From: Siminovitchia acidinfaciens
GTDB lineage: Bacteria > Bacillota > Bacilli > Bacillales > Bacillaceae_C
Reading direction: 5' to 3'
Assembly (NCBI RefSeq): GCF_003605385.1
Contig: NZ_QYTV02000007.1
Coordinates: 107,896-171,895, forward strand
DNA: 64,000 nt
Part shown: positions 1 to 9,040 of the stretch, one piece after another
Layout: the number at the start of each line of letters is the position of its first letter
How positions within the stretch are numbered: position 1 is the first letter of the stretch
Translations under genes and position numbers: made by a program
The notes under the pieces: generated by a model
Told to the model about the DNA's origin: nothing
Database searches by the model: none
Seen by the model: the letters and a program-made list of their open reading frames with translations, nothing else

Positions 1-256
1 GGATTTCTCGGCTCTTTTGAGCATTTTTTAAATCAACTCGATATTTGGCCACTCCCATCGCACTGTACAAAATCGTCCATACAGTTGGAAAAACAGCAGC
101 AGGTGGTGAAAATGAAGGCTTGTCCAATTTATTATACTTCTCCTGAGAATTACGATTTGCCAGCCATCCAACGATTGATCCGCCAACAACAGGAACCAAG
201 ATTCCTATAGTGAGTTTTTTAGTATTCAGGCGTCCGTTCACTTTTAGAAGTTCCAC
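1..256 (-). CDS. tspO: TspO/MBR family protein, 3' end beyond the window
   Basis: The first 85 codons are present and the rest lies outside the window. The start is GTG at 256, with AGGAGGA six bases upstream. After a short basic N-terminus the translation has a first membrane segment (ILVPVVGGSIVGWLA) followed by the family signature KPSFSPPAAVFPTVWTILY and then MGVAKY, the conserved W/P-rich loop and second helix of TspO. TspO proteins are small five-helix membrane proteins that bind tetrapyrroles and other hydrophobic ligands. The motif match makes the family call firm; the physiological role is not shown by the sequence. It diverges from the MFS gene at 486. Confidence 0.85.
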   Translation of the reverse strand, partial: MELLKVNGRLNTKKLTIGILVPVVGGSIVGWLANRNSQEKYNKLDKPSFSPPAAVFPTVWTILYSAMGVAKYRVDLKNAQKSREI

Positions 257-430
257 TTTTTATCCTCCTTTTTCTTTAGTTGTATGCTTCCCTTTTTCAT
301 CGTAAAAAAACGGACAGTGCTTGTCTCTATTACTAATTCCTTCTGACTTACGTCGAGCAGATTTCAAATATAGTGTGACATATTCCATATGCTCCACAGG
401 AATGTTTTAACCCACACCTTAAAATTCTGT

Positions 431-436
431 TATAAT
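431..436 (+). promoter_or_regulatory. Candidate -10 element for the MFS gene
   Basis: A perfect TATAAT lies about 50 bases upstream of the TTG start at 486. No good -35 hexamer stands at 17 bases, so the promoter is only partly supported. Confidence 0.35.
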
Positions 437-485
437 GGACTTAATTTTTCCTTTGTTATCTGAACTTTGAAAAGGAAGTGATTTA

Positions 486-1697
486 TTGAAATCTTCTCCC
501 TCAGCCAGAGACACATACGTCTTCCTGGCAGTTTCGTTTGTATTTTGGGTCTCACATTTTATCTATGTTCCTGTATTGGCCCCATATATTGAGTCGCAGG
601 GAGGAACATATACATATATGGGTCTTGTATTAGGCAGTTATGGGATTATGCAATTATTATGCCGTATGCCCGTTGGAATTTTTTCAGACATTATGAAAAT
701 GAGAAAGCCGTTTATTCTTCTTGGAATACTGATCAGTTCACTTAGCTGCTTAATATTTGCTTTAACGGATCATTTGGGATGGATTCTTGCGGCACGCTCG
801 CTTGCCGGACTGGCAGCCGCAACGTGGGTCGTTTTTACAGTGCTGTATTCAAGCTATTATACGGACCAGCAAATTACCCGGGCAATGGGCAGCATTTCCC
901 TCGTTGTCGTTTTGGCCCAATTCACCGGCACGAGTATCAGCGGTTACCTGGTGGACCTGTGGGGATGGAAAGCTCCATTCTGGATAGGATCAATCATTAG
1001 CTTAGCGGGGATGCTCCTCGCCGTTTCTATCTCTGAGTCCAAAGAAAAAGTCGGCGGCACTCCAATAAAATTGAAGGATCTGTCATCGGTTATTACTGAA
1101 CCACTATTAATTAAAGTGTCGCTGCTATCAGTTGTAGCCCACGGCATCCTCTTTACCACTATGTTTGGGTTCACTCCAGCCTATGCCTTAAAAATTGGGT
1201 TTCAGACGAATGAAATCAGTTTGATCGTAATTGCATTCATGGTGCCGCATGCCTTTTCGACTATCTTAACTGGAAAAGTTTTCGTTCCCATGCTGGGCCA
1301 ATGGAGAACACTGCAATTGGCATTCGGTTCTGTTGCCATTTTTACAATCCTAACTCCTTTTGTAAAAACAAAATTACTGCTTTGCATTTTACAAGGATTC
1401 AACGGATTTTCATTAGGCCTGTTATATCCTGTTTTACTGGCAATGGCCATAGAAACCATCCCCCATCAAAAAAGGGCGACAGCCATGGGAGTATACCAAG
1501 CGTTGTATGCTATCGGCATGTTTGCCGGCCCGTTTTTTGGCGGAATGTTAAACTCTTATATGGGAATTGGAGGAGCTTTTTACTTGTCTGGGGTATTGGG
1601 AGTATTTGCAACTGTATTTTCGGTCATTTGGAGCTATCAAACTAACAAATACAAAGGACTTACCAAATCCATTTCAACTAAAAAAAGGACCGTCTAA
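486..1697 (+). CDS. MFS transporter, probable drug or metabolite exporter
   Basis: This 403-residue protein has about 12 hydrophobic segments. The loop between segments 2 and 3 carries the MFS motif-A-like RMPVGIFSDIMKMRK, and segment 5 has a GxxxG/P-rich exporter-like pattern (GTSISGYLVD). It therefore belongs to the 12-TM major facilitator superfamily at the cytoplasmic membrane. The start is TTG at 486, with AAGGAAGTG ending five bases before it. No neighbouring enzyme points to a substrate. It is monocistronic, followed by a repeat array and a strong bidirectional terminator. Family assignment is secure; efflux is inferred. Confidence 0.85.
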   Translation: MKSSPSARDTYVFLAVSFVFWVSHFIYVPVLAPYIESQGGTYTYMGLVLGSYGIMQLLCRMPVGIFSDIMKMRKPFILLGILISSLSCLIFALTDHLGWILAARSLAGLAAATWVVFTVLYSSYYTDQQITRAMGSISLVVVLAQFTGTSISGYLVDLWGWKAPFWIGSIISLAGMLLAVSISESKEKVGGTPIKLKDLSSVITEPLLIKVSLLSVVAHGILFTTMFGFTPAYALKIGFQTNEISLIVIAFMVPHAFSTILTGKVFVPMLGQWRTLQLAFGSVAIFTILTPFVKTKLLLCILQGFNGFSLGLLYPVLLAMAIETIPHQKRATAMGVYQALYAIGMFAGPFFGGMLNSYMGIGGAFYLSGVLGVFATVFSVIWSYQTNKYKGLTKSISTKKRTV

Positions 1698-1828
1698 AAA
1701 GCTCTGTATCTAGTAAAACCGGCGCTTATCTTAGTCAGCGAAAGCAAATACCAAGAACTGCATTGTTCACTATCATCCAGCAATCTGGCCTTACCAGCAA
1801 AAGCGAGCATTCTTCGTGCCCTTCTTGG

Positions 1829-2130
1829 TGACCGCGAGGGCGCTATTCCTCTGATGCGGTCACTTAGGACCGACCTTAGTTACCAAGTTGAAGATTTTTT
1901 TGGCGTTGCGGGGACTTAGGACTGACCTTAGTTACCGGGGTGGTGATTTTTTGATGTTGCAGGCACTTAGGACCGCGCTTAGTTACCGAGGGGGAGACTT
2001 TCTCGCAGGTGCGGGCACTTAGAATTGCGCTTAGTTACCGAGGTGGAGATTTTCTCGCCGGTGCGGGCACTTAGAACTGCCCTTAATTACCAGGGTGGTG
2101 ATTTTTTCGCCATTTTGGTAACTTAGCCCT
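1829..2130. repeat. 52-bp imperfect tandem repeat array (locus A)
   Basis: The core nACTTAG is seen at 1861, 1913, 1964, 2016, 2068 and 2120, giving spacings of 52, 51, 52, 52 and 52 bases. Each unit reads roughly GGCACTTAGGACCGCGCTT, then AGTTACCGAGG, then an AT-rich stretch with TTTTTCGC, then GGTGCGG. GGTNACTTAG and CTTAGTTACC within a unit are near inverted repeats and can form a hairpin. The period is not a multiple of three and no frame stays open. It lies between convergent genes. The same family occurs inverted at 54.5 kb. Confidence 0.8.
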
Positions 2131-2216
2131 TCCTTTCGACATTTATCCGCGGTCCAAAAGTGGTTACCACCCGCAACCCTATGTAAATTTGGCCCTCATT
2201 TAAGTTTAACTTCAAT

Positions 2217-2261
2217 AAAGGGCCGTTCAGAAAGTCAAAGACTTTCTGAACGGCCCTTTTT
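2217..2261. terminator. Bidirectional intrinsic terminator
   Basis: A perfect 19-bp stem (arms 2217-2235 and 2241-2259) with loop CAAAG is flanked by A-rich and T-rich ends. It serves the minus-strand ABC-F gene and could also stop plus-strand reading from the MFS gene. Confidence 0.9.
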
Positions 2262-2266
2262 CAACC

Positions 2267-4159
2267 TTATGATTTGCTGTTTTCCAACTCTTCGACCATA
2301 ATCGATAGTTCTTCCCAGCGTTCCATTTTCTTTTCGAGGGCAGCTTCAGTTTCCTGCTGCTTGGAGAAAAGCTTCTGCACTTTTTCAGAGTCGCTTCCCG
2401 CTTCTGCAATCTTTACTCCAAGCTCCTCAATCTGTTCTTCGAGTGCAGCGATTTCTTCCTCAATGACTTCCCATTCTTTCTGGTCTTTGTAGCTAAGTCT
2501 GACCGGTTTTTTATTTACGGATCTTTCTTTTACCGCAGCTTGCTTTTCCTTCGGTTCAGGCTTTGTTTCCTCTTCGGCTGTTGCCAAAAACTCACTGTAA
2601 TTTCCGTAAAACTCCTTAATGGCGCCAGCTCCTTTGAAGACAAGGAGGCGGTCGACTACACGGTCAAGAAAATAGCGGTCATGCGATACAGCAACGACGA
2701 CACCCGGGAAATTTTCCAGATATTCTTCCAGTACACCGAGCGTCTGCGTATCCAGATCATTCGTCGGCTCATCCAGAAACAGCACGTTTGGCTCAGTCAT
2801 CAGTACCTTCAATAAATAGAGCCTGCGTTTTTCTCCCCCAGACAGCTTCCGAATATATGTCCATTGGGCCGGTCGCGGAAAAAGGAATCGTTCCAGCATT
2901 TGCTCCGCCGTAATCGCTTCTCCGTTTTTCGTATGAATGACCTGTGCGGTTTCTTTTATATAGTCGATAACACGCTGATTCCCGTCCAGCTCCTCGTCCC
3001 CTTGGGTATAGTAGCCGATTTTTACAGTTTCACCCGTGTCAACTTCTCCGGCATCCGGTTGGATGCGGCCTGCCATCATGTTTAATAAAGTCGTTTTCCC
3101 GGAACCATTTGGACCAATAATACCAATCTTATCGCCGGGTTTGAGCAAATAGTCAAAGGATGAAACAAGCTGACGGCCGCCCAAGCTTTTCTCAATCCCC
3201 ATCAGTTCAATGACCTTTTTGCCAAGCCGGCTCGTACCAACCTGGAAAGCTGCTTCATCTTTTTTCGTGTTGAATTTTCGATCTTGCATCTGATCAATTC
3301 GCTCGATACGCGCCTTTTGTTTTGTCGAGCGGGCTCTGGCACCGCGCCGAAGCCATGCCAACTCTCTTCGAAGGGTATTAGCATGCTTCTGTTCGCTCGC
3401 CAACTCCTCAGCCTCGCGTTCCGCCTTCTTTTCAAGAAAATATTCATAATTTCCTTCATACGCATGTAACTGTCCATTATCCAATTCATATATCCGGTTG
3501 GTCACGCGGTTAAGAAAATATCGGTCATGGGTTACAAGTAACATGGCACCTGGGTAACTCGTCAAATATTTTTCCAGCCATTCAACAGTCCTGTGGTCAA
3601 GGTGGTTCGTCGGTTCATCGAGAATCAGGAGATTGGCGGGTTGTATCAGGGCTTTTGCGATGGCTACTCGTTTTTTCTGGCCACCCGACAGCAATCCTAC
3701 CTTTTGATCAAATTGCTGGATGCCGAGTTTGGTCAGCACCGTTTTGGCCTGTGCACTGGCATCCCACGCCTTCAACTCATCCATTTTTTGCTGCATGGAA
3801 AACAGCTGCTCCTGCGCATGAATACTCTCTGGCTCCCTCTCCAGCCTTTGGAGCGCCTGCTCATATTGGCGCATCGCCTTCATAATATCCGCATCACCGA
3901 AATAGATCTGCTCAATGACCGTCAATTCCGGATCAAGTTCCGGCTCCTGGGCCAGGTATTCAATCCGATAATCCTTTGCATGATTGATTTCTCCTTGATC
4001 TGGCGCCTCTATTCCGGCAATAATTTTTAAAAAGCTTGATTTACCTGTGCCATTTACTCCGATCAGGCCGATCCGCTCACGGTCCCGAATAATGCACTCA
4101 ATCCCGTCAAACAGGATTTTGTCACCGTATGATTTTTGTAAACCTTCAACTGTCAGCAT
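2267..4159 (-). CDS. yfmR: ABC-F family ribosome-associated ATPase (YfmR/Uup type)
   Basis: The 630-residue protein has two ABC ATPase domains and no membrane segment. Walker A motifs are GVNGTGKSS (about 35-43) and GPNGSGKTT (about 350); signatures are LSGGQKKR and LSGGEKRR; Walker B motifs end in LDEPTNHLD and LDEPTNDLD. An interdomain linker rich in R/K (about 255-300) and a C-terminal coiled coil (about 555-630) are typical of Uup/YfmR. ABC-F proteins of this group act on the ribosome, near the E site, and help with stalled or difficult peptides. Length and the C-terminal coil favour YfmR. It starts three bases after the stop of the upstream membrane-protein gene, so the two are probably one operon. 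Confidence 0.9.
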   Translation of the reverse strand: MLTVEGLQKSYGDKILFDGIECIIRDRERIGLIGVNGTGKSSFLKIIAGIEAPDQGEINHAKDYRIEYLAQEPELDPELTVIEQIYFGDADIMKAMRQYEQALQRLEREPESIHAQEQLFSMQQKMDELKAWDASAQAKTVLTKLGIQQFDQKVGLLSGGQKKRVAIAKALIQPANLLILDEPTNHLDHRTVEWLEKYLTSYPGAMLLVTHDRYFLNRVTNRIYELDNGQLHAYEGNYEYFLEKKAEREAEELASEQKHANTLRRELAWLRRGARARSTKQKARIERIDQMQDRKFNTKKDEAAFQVGTSRLGKKVIELMGIEKSLGGRQLVSSFDYLLKPGDKIGIIGPNGSGKTTLLNMMAGRIQPDAGEVDTGETVKIGYYTQGDEELDGNQRVIDYIKETAQVIHTKNGEAITAEQMLERFLFPRPAQWTYIRKLSGGEKRRLYLLKVLMTEPNVLFLDEPTNDLDTQTLGVLEEYLENFPGVVVAVSHDRYFLDRVVDRLLVFKGAGAIKEFYGNYSEFLATAEEETKPEPKEKQAAVKERSVNKKPVRLSYKDQKEWEVIEEEIAALEEQIEELGVKIAEAGSDSEKVQKLFSKQQETEAALEKKMERWEELSIMVEELENSKS

Positions 4160-4162
4160 AGG

Positions 4163-5197
4163 TCAACCTCGTTTCAAAATTTTAATATTGCCCGCCCTCA
4201 GTTTCGCTAATGAAATAAGCTCCACGAATAAAAGGCAAAAAATAGTGACAAAAAGAGCCGATAAAAGACTGTTTTTCACCACAAGCATGATTCCCGGTTT
4301 AAACTCAATTAAAGAAGTGAATGTAAAAAACATGCCGAACGTAAAAAGCCGGCTCCAATGTGAAATATTGCTTTTAAAAAGAACATCCGGAATAGGATGT
4401 TTTTTCAGTTTGGTAATAAAAATAATTAACTCTATGATTTCAACAATAATTAAAACGGCAAAAACAACTGTCCAAAAACCGATCGCGTAAGCCATTGGTA
4501 TCAATTTATTATACAGCAAAGCTACGCCGGAGATGGATAAAGCGCCGTGAAAAATACAATTCGTCGCATTCCAATGATTGATTAAAAAATGGCTGAGGAT
4601 AAATAAGAAACTGACGATGTAAAGAATTAGTCCCAGGCAGATGATAAGAAGGGTAAATCCTCCATCTAGTTCCGGAAAAACAGTTGGAAGCATGATGGCT
4701 ATGGACTGTGTACTTACCGTGGTCAAAAAAAGATTCCCCGACAAAATTGTATTTTTCCATTCCGTAAGTCCAACCCAAAAAGTATAAAGCGATAATCCCA
4801 GATAACCAAACCATAGAAAGATGTTTGATAACGCCAGCATGACTAGCCAGATATGGTTGGCTGTACCAGTAAAAGTTGTTAAGACAACAATAATGGAAGT
4901 TCCGGCAACCCATGTTCCAATCGTAAAGCGGTTGATCGTAGAATTAAAATGTCTGTCAACGAAAGAACGGTTGGCAAGAGTCACAAGCATATTCATCCAA
5001 AAAATCAGCCAAAGAAAAAAGGTCGCATAATACAACATTGTATTTATGACTGAATGATTAACAGGCCAATGAAGAACGCCGAAATTGATAATGCCCAGCG
5101 TCATGATGACTGCCATAAAGCCTGTGTTCATATATATCTTTTTCCGATAAAATGCCAGATTTAAGATAACCGCTAAGGCAAAGAGTATGAAAACCAT
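4163..5197 (-). CDS. Polytopic membrane protein, about 10-11 TM segments, function unknown
   Basis: The 344-residue product is almost wholly hydrophobic, with about 10-11 predicted helices separated by short loops and no soluble domain. Phrases such as FTIGTWVAGTSI, TVSTQSIAIM and CIFHGALSISGVA faintly recall SLAC1/TehA-type (TDT family) transporters, but I cannot confirm this by eye. It is immediately upstream of the ABC-F gene, with three bases between them, and should be co-transcribed with it. No signal peptide or catalytic motif is visible. Confidence 0.75.
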   Translation of the reverse strand: MVFILFALAVILNLAFYRKKIYMNTGFMAVIMTLGIINFGVLHWPVNHSVINTMLYYATFFLWLIFWMNMLVTLANRSFVDRHFNSTINRFTIGTWVAGTSIIVVLTTFTGTANHIWLVMLALSNIFLWFGYLGLSLYTFWVGLTEWKNTILSGNLFLTTVSTQSIAIMLPTVFPELDGGFTLLIICLGLILYIVSFLFILSHFLINHWNATNCIFHGALSISGVALLYNKLIPMAYAIGFWTVVFAVLIIVEIIELIIFITKLKKHPIPDVLFKSNISHWSRLFTFGMFFTFTSLIEFKPGIMLVVKNSLLSALFVTIFCLLFVELISLAKLRAGNIKILKRG

Positions 5198-5351
5198 GAG
5201 TAAAACCCTTTCGTTGCTTCGTGATTATATTATAAATCAAACTTGAGATGTCTGCTTTATAATTAATAGGTGTAACTTTTTTATTCAGAAATGAGTCGCA
5301 AACCTAGACCGCTATTGCATTGAATACATCCAAATCATATTAACTGAACAA

Positions 5352-5382
5352 GCAAAAAAACTCCCCGAAAAATCAGGGAGTC
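5352..5382 (-). terminator. Terminator after the DeoR-family gene
   Basis: On the minus strand GACTCCCTGA, loop TTTTT and CGGGGAGT are followed by seven T. It lies about 55 bases past the stop of the regulator gene. Confidence 0.8.
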
Positions 5383-5436
5383 GACAGTTTATGATGGGCT
5401 TACCGTAAATAGACACCTTTAGCTATACTTGAAAAC

Positions 5437-6210
5437 TTAAACAACCCAGACATTCCCGCATGCGTTCCTTAGCTCATCTACCATGTGCTCATTCAGTCGA
5501 TCATCTGTAATCACATGGTCGACTTCTGACATTTTTGCAAATGTATGCAGCGAGATTTTACCGATTTTACTATGGTCTGTGACTACAAAAATCTCCTTGG
5601 AGGACCGGATCATGCTTGTCTTTGCAGACACCAATGTATCATCGAAATGAGTTAATCCTTTTTCTGGATGCAAGGCTGGTGTTCCAATGAAGGCCTTTGA
5701 TACGTTTAGATTGGCTAATGTGTGATTGGTCACTTCCCCATTAAGGATAAAGTTTTCACGGTACAGAACCCCGCCTGTGACAATCACTTTCAGATTGGAA
5801 TATCTGAGCAGCGCTGCAATATGAATATCATTAGTAACCACGGTAATGTTTTTTCTATTCTTAATTGCCTCGGCTATGTGTTTTGTGGTAGTACCTGAAT
5901 CGAGAATAATAGAGTCCCCTTCTTCGATAAAGGAAGCCGCTTTTACACCTATTCGCCTCTTTTCTTCGACAAATGCACCTTCTCTTAAATCGAAGTGGGG
6001 TTCAGACAATACTTCCTCTTCGTTTAAAACCACTCCGCCGTGAGTTCTTTTTATTTTTTTATCTTTTGCCAGTTCAGTAAGATCGCGTCTTATGGTTGCT
6101 TCATGAACTTTAAAATAAATTGATAGATCTTGGATGGACGCCGCTTTTGTCTCTTGAACATATTTCAATATTTGCTGTTTTCTTTCAGCAGGCAGCATGT
6201 CTTTCACCAA
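5437..6210 (-). CDS. DeoR-family transcriptional regulator of polyol catabolism
   Basis: The 257-residue protein has an N-terminal winged helix-turn-helix (about 5-60, including QDLSIYFKVHEATIRRDL and the DeoR hallmark KRTHGGVVL). A C-terminal sugar-phosphate sensor domain (about 75-250) carries IILDSGTTTKHIAEAI and VVTDHSKIGK. DeoR proteins normally repress sugar or polyol operons and respond to a phosphorylated intermediate. The gene lies beside a polyol permease, polyol dehydrogenase and carbohydrate kinase, which fits that role. The start is TTG at 6210 with AAAGG seven bases upstream; GTG at 6207 or ATG at 6198 are alternatives. A terminator separates it from the upstream permease gene. 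Confidence 0.9.
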   Translation of the reverse strand: MVKDMLPAERKQQILKYVQETKAASIQDLSIYFKVHEATIRRDLTELAKDKKIKRTHGGVVLNEEEVLSEPHFDLREGAFVEEKRRIGVKAASFIEEGDSIILDSGTTTKHIAEAIKNRKNITVVTNDIHIAALLRYSNLKVIVTGGVLYRENFILNGEVTNHTLANLNVSKAFIGTPALHPEKGLTHFDDTLVSAKTSMIRSSKEIFVVTDHSKIGKISLHTFAKMSEVDHVITDDRLNEHMVDELRNACGNVWVV

Positions 6211-6395
6211 CTTTTTACCTTTTAAGTTTAATTATATCTAATAAAGGCGCAGTTTCTTAATAAAAAAACGACGGAATCATGGCGCATACAGTAGGAGCAT
6301 ATATATCGGACCACATTTGATTCTTACTGGAATATCATTTTTCAAATGGCAGGCCATATTTTCACGATAGATCCAACAAAAATCCTAGATAGGAA

Positions 6396-6421
6396 AAAGA
6401 CGGCATCAATTTGCCGTCTTT
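6396..6421 (-). terminator. Terminator after the polyol permease gene
   Basis: The perfect 10-bp stem AAAGACGGCA/TGCCGTCTTT has a six-base loop and is followed on the minus strand by further T-rich sequence. It begins seven bases past the permease stop. Confidence 0.85.
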
Positions 6422-6427
6422 CATTCA

Positions 6428-7699
6428 TTATTCCGAAGTCGCTGGATTAGCAGCAGGGATGATTTCCTTGCTGGTACTTTCTTCAGGTAATTTAATAAAA
6501 TATGTCAATGCTGAGCTGAGGAAATATAGGATTGCAAAAATCCAGATAATCCCCACATCACCAACAGTGCCGATGAATAACCCGACAATTGCCGGTCCAA
6601 TAAATACGGGCATACCCGCTCCCAAGTTCAACACGGCTAATGCGGCTCCCTTGTCCTCTTTTACAAGGGATGGCACCAATGCAGTAAGCGGCACATAAGC
6701 GGCTAGGCACGCTCCCCATACAATCCCGATAGCGCCAACTAAGAAAATGTTTCCGTTTGTCCATAGCGGGATATAGAAAAGACCGAGAGTCGTAATTCCA
6801 CAGCCAATTCCACCAAACCACATGATTGTATTTCTCCAGCCGATTTTATCACCGACCATACCAAAGATTAAATTAAATAAAATATTACTTGTAAAGATGG
6901 CACCCCATATGGCTAGCCACTGGCTTGTCGGTACTCCGTGACTCGCTAAATAAAGCGGCAAAAAAACAGGGAATGCGAACTGGGCAGTCGTGTTAATAAT
7001 ACGGACAATTCCTCCAAGAAGAACTTTGGGCTCTTCTTTCATAATGGTAATGCCCTTACCCAATTCTTTAATTTTTTCAGCCGAAGTCCCTTTATTTGAT
7101 GGCAATTTATCTTTATTGATAATCAAAGCAAGGAACGCACCAATGGAAACCCATAAAAGCGAACTCCATAATGTATTGATATGCCCTAAATGTTTAATAG
7201 CCCACACGGAATAGTAGGCACCAAGGACATTCAGTCCCCCTGTAAACACGAACCAAAACCATCCGACAGCAGAACCAAGACGCCGTTTTTCAGCCCTATA
7301 TGAAATCCATACTAAAAATGAGTACGCAAAAAGTGGATATCCAAAACCACGGAGGGCATACATAGGAACCATGATTGCCAAATTCATGGACGATAACCCA
7401 AAGCTGATAAAGCCAACCGTTCCAATAATATATAGTAAAAATCCAAGGAACATTGTTTTCTTTCCGCCTAAGGCTTCAGCAAGAACGCCGCTGAACCAGG
7501 CAGATATCGCAACTGTCACTCCATAGGCAGTAAATAGCAAACTTGTCTGCTGGACAGTAAAACCATGGTCGATCAACCAAGGGCTTAGCCAGCCGATTTC
7601 CAAGCCGTCTCCCATCATAAAAATCAGAATCCCTATATAACCCCATACAATCTTTTTAGGCATACCGATTTTGTCAAACACAGTTGTGGCCGTACCCAT
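6428..7699 (-). CDS. MFS polyol permease (RbtT/DalT/CsbX type)
   Basis: The 423-residue transporter has 12 predicted helices. The opening YIGILIFMMGDGLEIGWLSP and the phrase AISAWFSGVLAEALGGKKT resemble the polyol permease branch of the MFS, which includes ribitol and D-arabitol transporters and B. subtilis CsbX. It is directly downstream of a polyol dehydrogenase gene in the same direction (about 40 bases), so the two are probably co-transcribed. Substrate (ribitol, arabitol or xylitol) cannot be told from sequence. ATG at 7699 has an AAGGAGATGG site upstream. Confidence 0.85.
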   Translation of the reverse strand: MGTATTVFDKIGMPKKIVWGYIGILIFMMGDGLEIGWLSPWLIDHGFTVQQTSLLFTAYGVTVAISAWFSGVLAEALGGKKTMFLGFLLYIIGTVGFISFGLSSMNLAIMVPMYALRGFGYPLFAYSFLVWISYRAEKRRLGSAVGWFWFVFTGGLNVLGAYYSVWAIKHLGHINTLWSSLLWVSIGAFLALIINKDKLPSNKGTSAEKIKELGKGITIMKEEPKVLLGGIVRIINTTAQFAFPVFLPLYLASHGVPTSQWLAIWGAIFTSNILFNLIFGMVGDKIGWRNTIMWFGGIGCGITTLGLFYIPLWTNGNIFLVGAIGIVWGACLAAYVPLTALVPSLVKEDKGAALAVLNLGAGMPVFIGPAIVGLFIGTVGDVGIIWIFAILYFLSSALTYFIKLPEESTSKEIIPAANPATSE

Positions 7700-7742
7700 T
7701 TCTCCATCTCCTTAGATAAAATGACTGATTAAAAAATTTAAA

Positions 7743-8864
7743 TCATTGATTGTTCTTGCTTTCCCACTCCAAAGAAAGATATGTCTTTTTCCATCCTTTA
7801 TGTTGGGCGGCATCTTCCATCGCACTCGTTAAGTCTTCTATTGTACGAACAGGTACACGTTTCTCAGGAATAAGCTTCAATAATGCATTTTGATAGTCTT
7901 CATCCAAAAAGGCATCCATTAATTGCTGAAACTCTTTTGTAGTACTTCGTGAACTTCCAACTAGACGAATTCCTTTTTCCAAAATATCTCTAGTATTAAT
8001 TGGGACTAACTCTTCTGTTACGCCCATTAACACAAGGTTTCCTGCAGTATCCAGCAGGTCAATCGCCTGGTTGATCGCGCTGGAGCTGAACTTTCCGCCT
8101 GTGCATTCAAAAACGGTTTTAACGCCTTTTTCGGAAGCAAAGTCATAGTCATGGACCAACGCTGTAGTTGCGAAGCTTTCGAATTGTTCTATTTTTTCCG
8201 GGATAGCCCCAAATATCAGCAGGTTTTCTTTAGGAACTTGATAGATGAAGTGCAGAGCTGCGGCAGTCAAATATCCAACAGGCCCGTCCCCAAAAACTGC
8301 TACTTTTTGGGAATTGGAGGTCGTCAATTCCTCTATAAGATTGATGGCGAATAAAGAGACCGAACACAACTCCGCCATAATTGCTATATCATCATCCAAA
8401 TTTTCAGGAACGTGTACAAGATTCTCTCCACCGATGACTAAATTGCTTTGGCCTATACCGTCATAACCGCTTCCCAAAAACACACCATCTGAACAATAGT
8501 TGTCATATCCGCCGCCTTTGCAGCTATCGCAACATTCTTCTTTGGAATGATTATTTAAGACATAACCGGGAATACTTGGTACGATGACGACACGGTCGCC
8601 TTGTTTAAAATCAGGGTGAAGCGAATGTTTTACGATTGCCAAGCCTTCATGAAATAAAGCCATCGGCAATTTCGCTTCCAGGGCTTCTTTTCTTCTATTA
8701 CCCGTAAAATATCTCAAATCTGCATGGCAAACACTTGCCAGATAAGGCTCAACTTCGACATCATTTTCTTTCAAGATATGTTGAAGGGTCTGTTTTTGAA
8801 AAACACCGGGAGCTGTCAAACGAAAAGCTGTTGAGGTTACTTTTTTGTCAGTTGCTGCAGTCAT
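7743..8864 (-). CDS. Zinc-dependent polyol (ribitol/arabitol-type) dehydrogenase, TarJ-like MDR family
   Basis: The 373-residue medium-chain dehydrogenase has an N-terminal catalytic domain with the zinc-ligand segment SVCHADLRYFTG, followed by LPMALFHEG and a structural cysteine cluster CCDSCKGGGYDNYC (about 125-138). A C-terminal Rossmann domain follows (VAVFGDGPVGYL; VFECTGGKFSSSAINQ). Overall it resembles ribitol-5-phosphate dehydrogenases such as TarJ. With a permease and a ribulokinase-like kinase alongside, the likely step is NAD(P)-dependent oxidation of a pentitol to a pentulose. An anabolic TarJ-like role is less likely because no tarI or tar genes are nearby. RBS GGTGGAG precedes ATG at 8864. 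Confidence 0.85.
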   Translation of the reverse strand: MTAATDKKVTSTAFRLTAPGVFQKQTLQHILKENDVEVEPYLASVCHADLRYFTGNRRKEALEAKLPMALFHEGLAIVKHSLHPDFKQGDRVVIVPSIPGYVLNNHSKEECCDSCKGGGYDNYCSDGVFLGSGYDGIGQSNLVIGGENLVHVPENLDDDIAIMAELCSVSLFAINLIEELTTSNSQKVAVFGDGPVGYLTAAALHFIYQVPKENLLIFGAIPEKIEQFESFATTALVHDYDFASEKGVKTVFECTGGKFSSSAINQAIDLLDTAGNLVLMGVTEELVPINTRDILEKGIRLVGSSRSTTKEFQQLMDAFLDEDYQNALLKLIPEKRVPVRTIEDLTSAMEDAAQHKGWKKTYLSLEWESKNNQ

Positions 8865-8887
8865 TATAACTCCACCCTCATTGTTTA

Positions 8888-8975
8888 TTTTTGCTCACAT
8901 TTTTTTATCCTTGCTTATATTAATATTTAATTCAACCTAAGTCAATAAAATTTTTGCTTATTTACGCTTATACAT
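8888..8975. promoter_or_regulatory. Candidate operator array of direct repeats for the DeoR regulator
   Basis: The divergent intergenic region has direct copies of TTGCTYAY: TTGCTCAC at 8891, TTGCTTAT at 8911, TTGCTTAT at 8954 and the variant ACGCTTAT at 8964. Spacings of 20, 43 and 10 bases are close to whole helical turns. The placement between the dehydrogenase and kinase genes fits a shared operator. Binding by the DeoR protein is inferred. Confidence 0.5.
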
Positions 8976-9040
8976 ATTGATTTATTGTTTATTCATGTTT
9001 AGTATTGGTAGAGGAAAAAATGCCTTACAGGGGTGTCATT

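Noticed and set aside
1861-2130. CRISPR-like array from the 52-bp periodicity
   Set aside because: There are no unique spacers: the whole 52-base unit is imperfectly repeated, no leader or cas genes are nearby, and units are degenerate.
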